DNA of 64,000 nt, from assembly GCF_030463565.1 (NCBI RefSeq), contig NC_134643.1:1684001-1748000 (forward strand), written 5' to 3'. Under the pieces are notes generated by a model. That model did not search any database. It saw nothing but the letters and a program-made list of their open reading frames with translations, and had not been told where the DNA came from. The position numbers were made by a program, and so were the translations under genes. This DNA is from Pelecanus crispus. Its lineage: Eukaryota > Chordata > Aves > Pelecaniformes > Pelecanidae. Position 1 is the first letter of the stretch. Every line of letters starts with the position of its first letter. This document shows, piece after piece, positions 59,301 to 64,000 of the stretch.

Positions 59301-62300
59301 ATTTAACTTTCTTCACACTTCTCTGTCTATCCCTGCAGCACACCAGAAGAAAGGACACGCAGTCAGAAGCAAAAAAGGTTATAAAGAAAAAAAAAGCTCT
59401 TGTGATTTCTTTGAGCAGCAAGAGGCAGCATTTTTCAGTCACCTTGTTTGTTGCAAACTTCTTGAGAACTCCAGGCTAAACCCATTCAGATTATTAAAAT
59501 CCGTTGGTTTTCCCCCAAGCCAGTTCTTTTCATTGCCACAGGGCACCACTCACGGTTTCCAGCTTCAAGCAAAGGGGTTTTCTAGCACCAGAAATAAGAT
59601 TCCTTATTTGCCAAGGGCGTTGTGTTGTACAATTTCTGGTGTCGACACCCACAGCCCCATGGTCTGCGCCAGCCCCGAGAAGGGAAGACACCACTGGGGC
59701 CATCTGCAGTTTATCTTCATGTACCTAGGGTAAATCTCAATCTTCCTTTGTCTGAATTGGGCTTGCCCAGGTATCCCACAGCTCTGAAGACACAAAACTC
59801 ACTTAAATCCTACAGCATAAAGAAGGAGGACAGCAAGTCACTCGCAGGCAGTCATGGAAAGTTCTGAAGACAACTGGCTTTCTCATCCCTTCACCCTCCT
59901 TATCGCTGCGACAACTGAACCAGGGACAGCATTACACAAAGGTGGCTTCACTCATTGCAAGATGACAGCCGGTTATGATTGCAGCTGAAAATGCTCTGGA
60001 AGTGAGGGAATAGTGAATGAATAACTGAACAGCAACCCGCACTTGGTGGCTGAGTTTTTATTTTATTGCACACAAGCGTTTTCTTGCTAGGAGTGCAGTT
60101 TTTCTTTTTTTAAAAAAAACCAAACCAACCCAAACCTTACTCACTGCTGCTCTACCAGGTTTTAACCAACCGACATGAGAAATCACACAAGAAAGAGCAT
60201 TCTTAAGTTATTCTGCACACACCCTTCGCAATTTCACATCAAGGATGGCAAATTTCCCCAAGATAAACACCCTAGTCACCAGCAACCCCATCAAAAGGCA
60301 CTTTCCAAGCACAGCCACGTGTACTGAAAGGTACCTCGCAAGTGCAATCGGGGTTTTGGGGAGAAGGAACTGCTGCTCCAGCAAGCCCTCCAGTCTGGCT
60401 TGCTTTCTTCGGAACTCTTAATGATTTACATCTGGCCGCTCTCCACTAAACTTTGTGCCAAGAAACTGCAGTAATAAGGAAAAGGTAGAAGGAAAAGCCA
60501 GCTTTCTGCAGAAGAGACTTTGCATACAAGGTACCTGCTATGAACCAATTAGAAATCAAGTCAGCATTTCTCCTACAGAGAAGATAACTCCAGGCTTCAA
60601 ACCTGGTCTTCCCTCACTAGAAACAAGGGGAACCACCACAGGAAGACAACAAAGTACATCTCATACCATGCTGGATTGAATAATATTACCCTTTTCCTTC
60701 AGGAAACAAATTAATTAATTGCCCTCCCCAACTCTGCACTGTTCCCTTGAGAAGTTTCAGCTTGTTTAGAAAAAGAGATAGCAGACAGATAACTTTTTTT
60801 TTTTTTGCCATAGAGAAAACAAATTGGAATAAACTTGTTTAAAACTGCATTCTAAAGCTTCCACTGGATGGGTCAACATTTAATTGCAGCGGTGGCACCA
60901 AGAGCTCCTTCACAATCAGATTAGATGGGAACACAATCAGTATCACTTTGACAGTAGATAACAAGCGCCGCAGCCAAACTCCAGTTTTGCGGTGCCGATT
61001 ACTGCGCAATTCATTTGCATTTACAGACAAGAAAGAACACAACATGTACAAGCGTCAGGCCCTCATTTTACTGGCTATCATTAGCAAAGAGTAATTCAGG
61101 ATAAGAACATGTGTAGGCCCAGGGTGACACCTTCCGATTTGCATCGCAGCGGAGCTTTGCTTGCGAGATGACTGCGTTTTGGTGCTACGCCTGGTGCTAG
61201 TCAGTCCCAGGAGCAGCACATTGGATGGAAATGGCTTGAAACCACTTAAAACCATGATCTAGGCAAGGGTTGCGGAGGTGCTGCTTGAGAAAGGCAGGGA
61301 GACGCATTAGTCCAGTTGAGAAGAAGCCGGCACACAAGATTTTTAAACATGAAAGGAAGAGACCGGACTTGATGAAAGGGAGTTGGAATGACGTTGTGAT
61401 CACTACAGCTTAACTCATGTTCCCGTGCACGACCATAACGCAGCACGGCATTGCCTCCACAAGCACAAGATTTCTTTGAGTCTCAGTATAAGAGGACACA
61501 CTAGAAACCAAGAGAATTTAAGTGCAATTAGTCTGTAACGATAAGCAACTGTTAATTTGCAAACTCCTTAAATGGATCCTAGCTGGAGATGACTGCATAG
61601 TTTGAGGAAAGCATCCTACCAGAAAGGGCTAGCAAGGAAGACGACGTACGGAGCCATGACACAGGAGCGTAAGGCCCTGGGCTTCTCTGGGATAACCGGA
61701 GAGGTGAAGAGGTTCCCGTGATATGATTGCACTGGTCTCCTCTGACCCGATGCTCAAGCCTCCCAGAAGTGTGCAATACAAGCTGCTCACCTGGCGTGAA
61801 CAAGGCGGAAATAATCGGGAACCTTGCACTCTCAGGCAGCCCCCGAGCCAGAAGCCACAGAATTCACTATGCTGACATTCAAAGTCAGTCACGGGGGATA
61901 CCAGAGTCAGATCCAGAAGCATCTCAGACAACAGCAGTAGTAGTTTACATGGCCATACATCTGTCTCTAAGCTAAACCACTAGATATAACATTTGCATTG
62001 CTACAGCTTCCATCAGGAGAAGTTTGTTACCATGGTGATTGTACATACTGGTGGGAAGAGGGTATTTAATGTACGAATAATAAACTTCTCAAACAAGCGA
62101 GAAATTTCAAGTGTGTTTTAAGTGAAATATCAGAAGGAGAACACACAATCATTTCTTTTTCCAGTTGTGCTGGGTACAGCTGATTTCCTCTTTGCGAGGA
62201 TTCAAGAAGTGCCAAAATGCTTCAGAAAGAGAAACTGTGGTTGTAAAACCACAGAATTGAGAGCGTGACCCCAAACATGTGCTGGACCTGACAGCGAGCC

Positions 62301-64000
62301 CAAGATTTAACTGCGTTTTGGGGGCTGTGCCCCATCACATGTTTTACAAGAAGGTACCAGGTCTGTTAAAAGCAAAATGCTCTTCACGTGTTTGCGGTTG
62401 GAATACTTCACTAATTCAGACTTCCCGAAGACATGTATTATTTTAAGATGCGGCCTTTTCCCTCAAGTGAGGTTTGTTTTAGACTTTACTGAAATGCTTT
62501 TTTACTCCAAGAAACCTACACAGTCATTTAGAAACTGCAAGCACGTCAAGCCACCTCAGCAACAGCGAGACAAAACCCCAAACGTACAACCAACCATCTC
62601 CTCAGGCTGTAAAGCCCTTGGGACATGACATGTTTGTAGTCAAAGCAGACAGATGCAAAGGAGGTCAGCAGCTGAGCTTTGGCAAGAGTTTTGATTTAGG
62701 AAAAAATCTAGAAGTATCTCAAGTTCTTGATTTTAAACAAGGTAAAGAGTTTAACGGGGGAAGGAGAAAGTGTCAAAGCAAGTATTTTCATTCTGATAAA
62801 TTCAGATTTATTGAACATAAGCTTAAAATTAAGATGGTTTGGCACAGAGCAGTTACCAGTTCTGGAACCAGACTCCCCATCCTCTTTGCTCCCCTTTAGC
62901 AGGATCTTTTCTTGCCTGCAAGGGATGCTGAATTGGGCCACAGAGACTCACTGAGGGGATGCTGATACACTCCATCGGCTTGAGCTACAACATAACACTG
63001 AGTTGAGAAAGCATTAAATATGGGAATCCTGAGAATTGTTTTAATAAACACTTTACACCGGGATATCTCTTCAACAAAAATCGTGAAGTCCTCTCTGAAA
63101 AAGGCTTCACACAAAGTCAAGCTTGAACTATTAAAACATCGAGGAGGGAGGAAACACATTTAAAGTCCTGTCTAGGATCCCGCTCCCTTGGAATCAGGAT
63201 AACATATCACAACAGCTCTCCATTGCCTGCCAGGAACATAATTCAGTGGGATTTTTCCTTTTTTTTAATTTTTTTTTGTGTGTGTGTGTGTGTGTACAGG
63301 CACAACAGAGGTGAGACTCACCAGGAAGTGCTGGTTTAGCGCAAAAACCCTGGCAAACCACCAAGAACTGGTCCATGTGATAAGCATATGCGATGAGAGC
63401 AAGACGGTTAGTTGCTCGGGCTGCCTTTCTAACAAGTACAAAAAGGTTTGGCAACGTGACTGGAAAGATAGCTGGGGGGCACCTACTTAGATGTATTGCC
63501 TCTGCGTGCTTTAAAACCGGACCTATGGAAGAGGCTTGCTTTACTGACCTTTGCTATAAACCTAATGGAGCCGACAGCTGGAGCAGAGTATCTGAAACAT
63601 CAGAGCAGAAACAAAACACAGAGCTGCTCCGTAAGCACATCTTACACCAAGGATACTGAGCTATCTACAGCGTAGCGTTGTTTTGCGGAGTTCCTTCCAA
63701 CCCCACGCCAGCAGATGTGAGAGTACATGGAAATACTCAACGATGAATTTCTTTGCTCACTGAGGTCACACCTGCACCGAGTTTTTAAAGGATTTTGTAA
63801 ATTGTAGTCTTCAGAATGGAGACAGCAACAACTATTTGAAATGCCAGCTAGTGCAAGCTGTGCTCAAACTGCAAATAAGACTCGGAGCCCAGAGCAAGCA
63901 TTGAAGTGGACAGTACCAGTGAAAATTAAGCAGCACTGGTCCTCACAAAGCTTCTTCAACTTTAAGCATTCAACAACAATTAACGTCCTGAGCTTATGTG
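53349..64000 (-). other. UBE2H: UBE2H intron 1 (continues beyond window)
   Basis: More than 10.6 kb of AT-moderate DNA with no exon, CpG island or promoter. I searched both strands for the start of UBE2H (a short basic N-terminus) and did not find it. A (TG)n microsatellite lies at 63.28 kb. The many open frames of 60-150 codons are unsupported. A long first intron is normal for this gene. Confidence 0.85.
63277..63295. repeat. (TG)n microsatellite
   Basis: About nine uninterrupted TG dinucleotides follow a T-rich stretch. Confidence 0.92.

Noticed and set aside
53349..64000. Search for UBE2H exon 1 and promoter
   Set aside because: No CpG island and no short basic N-terminus with a fitting donor was found; exon 1 is outside the window.

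Overview
The window is nuclear DNA from a bird. Several truncated CR1 LINE 3' ends carry the avian tail (Gly/Leu-free, noncoding, ending in repeats of TGATTCTATGA), exons are short and split by kilobase introns, and the intergenic DNA is very GC-rich and full of minisatellites. Exons of two highly conserved genes place it in the NRF1 - miR-183 cluster - UBE2H neighbourhood (human 7q32.2), with the same gene order and orientation as in mammals. Almost all open reading frames in the six frames are chance frames in introns, UTRs or repeats.

Layout. 1-8644: last intron of NRF1 (+), with a ~530-bp antisense CR1 just before the acceptor. 8645-8808: terminal NRF1 coding exon, followed by a ~1.9-kb 3'UTR ending at an AATAAA (10709-10714). 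11.1-19.2 kb: a minus-strand noncoding unit. It contains perfectly conserved miR-182 (13.5 kb), miR-96 (14.1 kb) and miR-183 (14.2 kb) hairpins, a candidate TATA-containing CpG-island promoter near 19.2 kb, splice donors at 18.9 and 18.5 kb, and a candidate terminal exon with a strong polypyrimidine tract and AATAAA at 11.1-11.2 kb. 11.7-24.4 kb is riddled with minisatellites and homopolymer runs; at least five repeat families share a GGATGG core. 25.4-53.3 kb: UBE2H (-), with a ~3.8-kb 3'UTR and coding exons 7 to 2, which together encode residues 18-183 of the 183-residue E2 enzyme. 53.35-64 kb: UBE2H intron 1; exon 1 and the promoter lie beyond the right edge.

How the parts relate. NRF1 (a transcription factor for nuclear genes of mitochondrial function) converges on the miR-183-cluster transcript; their inferred 3' ends are only about 370 bp apart. 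The NRF1 3'UTR holds a perfect 8-mer match to the miR-182 seed, so the neighbouring microRNA may repress it. UBE2H is a ubiquitin-conjugating enzyme transcribed in the same direction as the microRNAs, ending about 6 kb upstream of their inferred promoter.

Splice-site and exon calls for NRF1 and UBE2H rest on exact reading-frame continuity and are firm. The host-transcript model, promoter and transcription-factor sites are inferences from sequence motifs alone.
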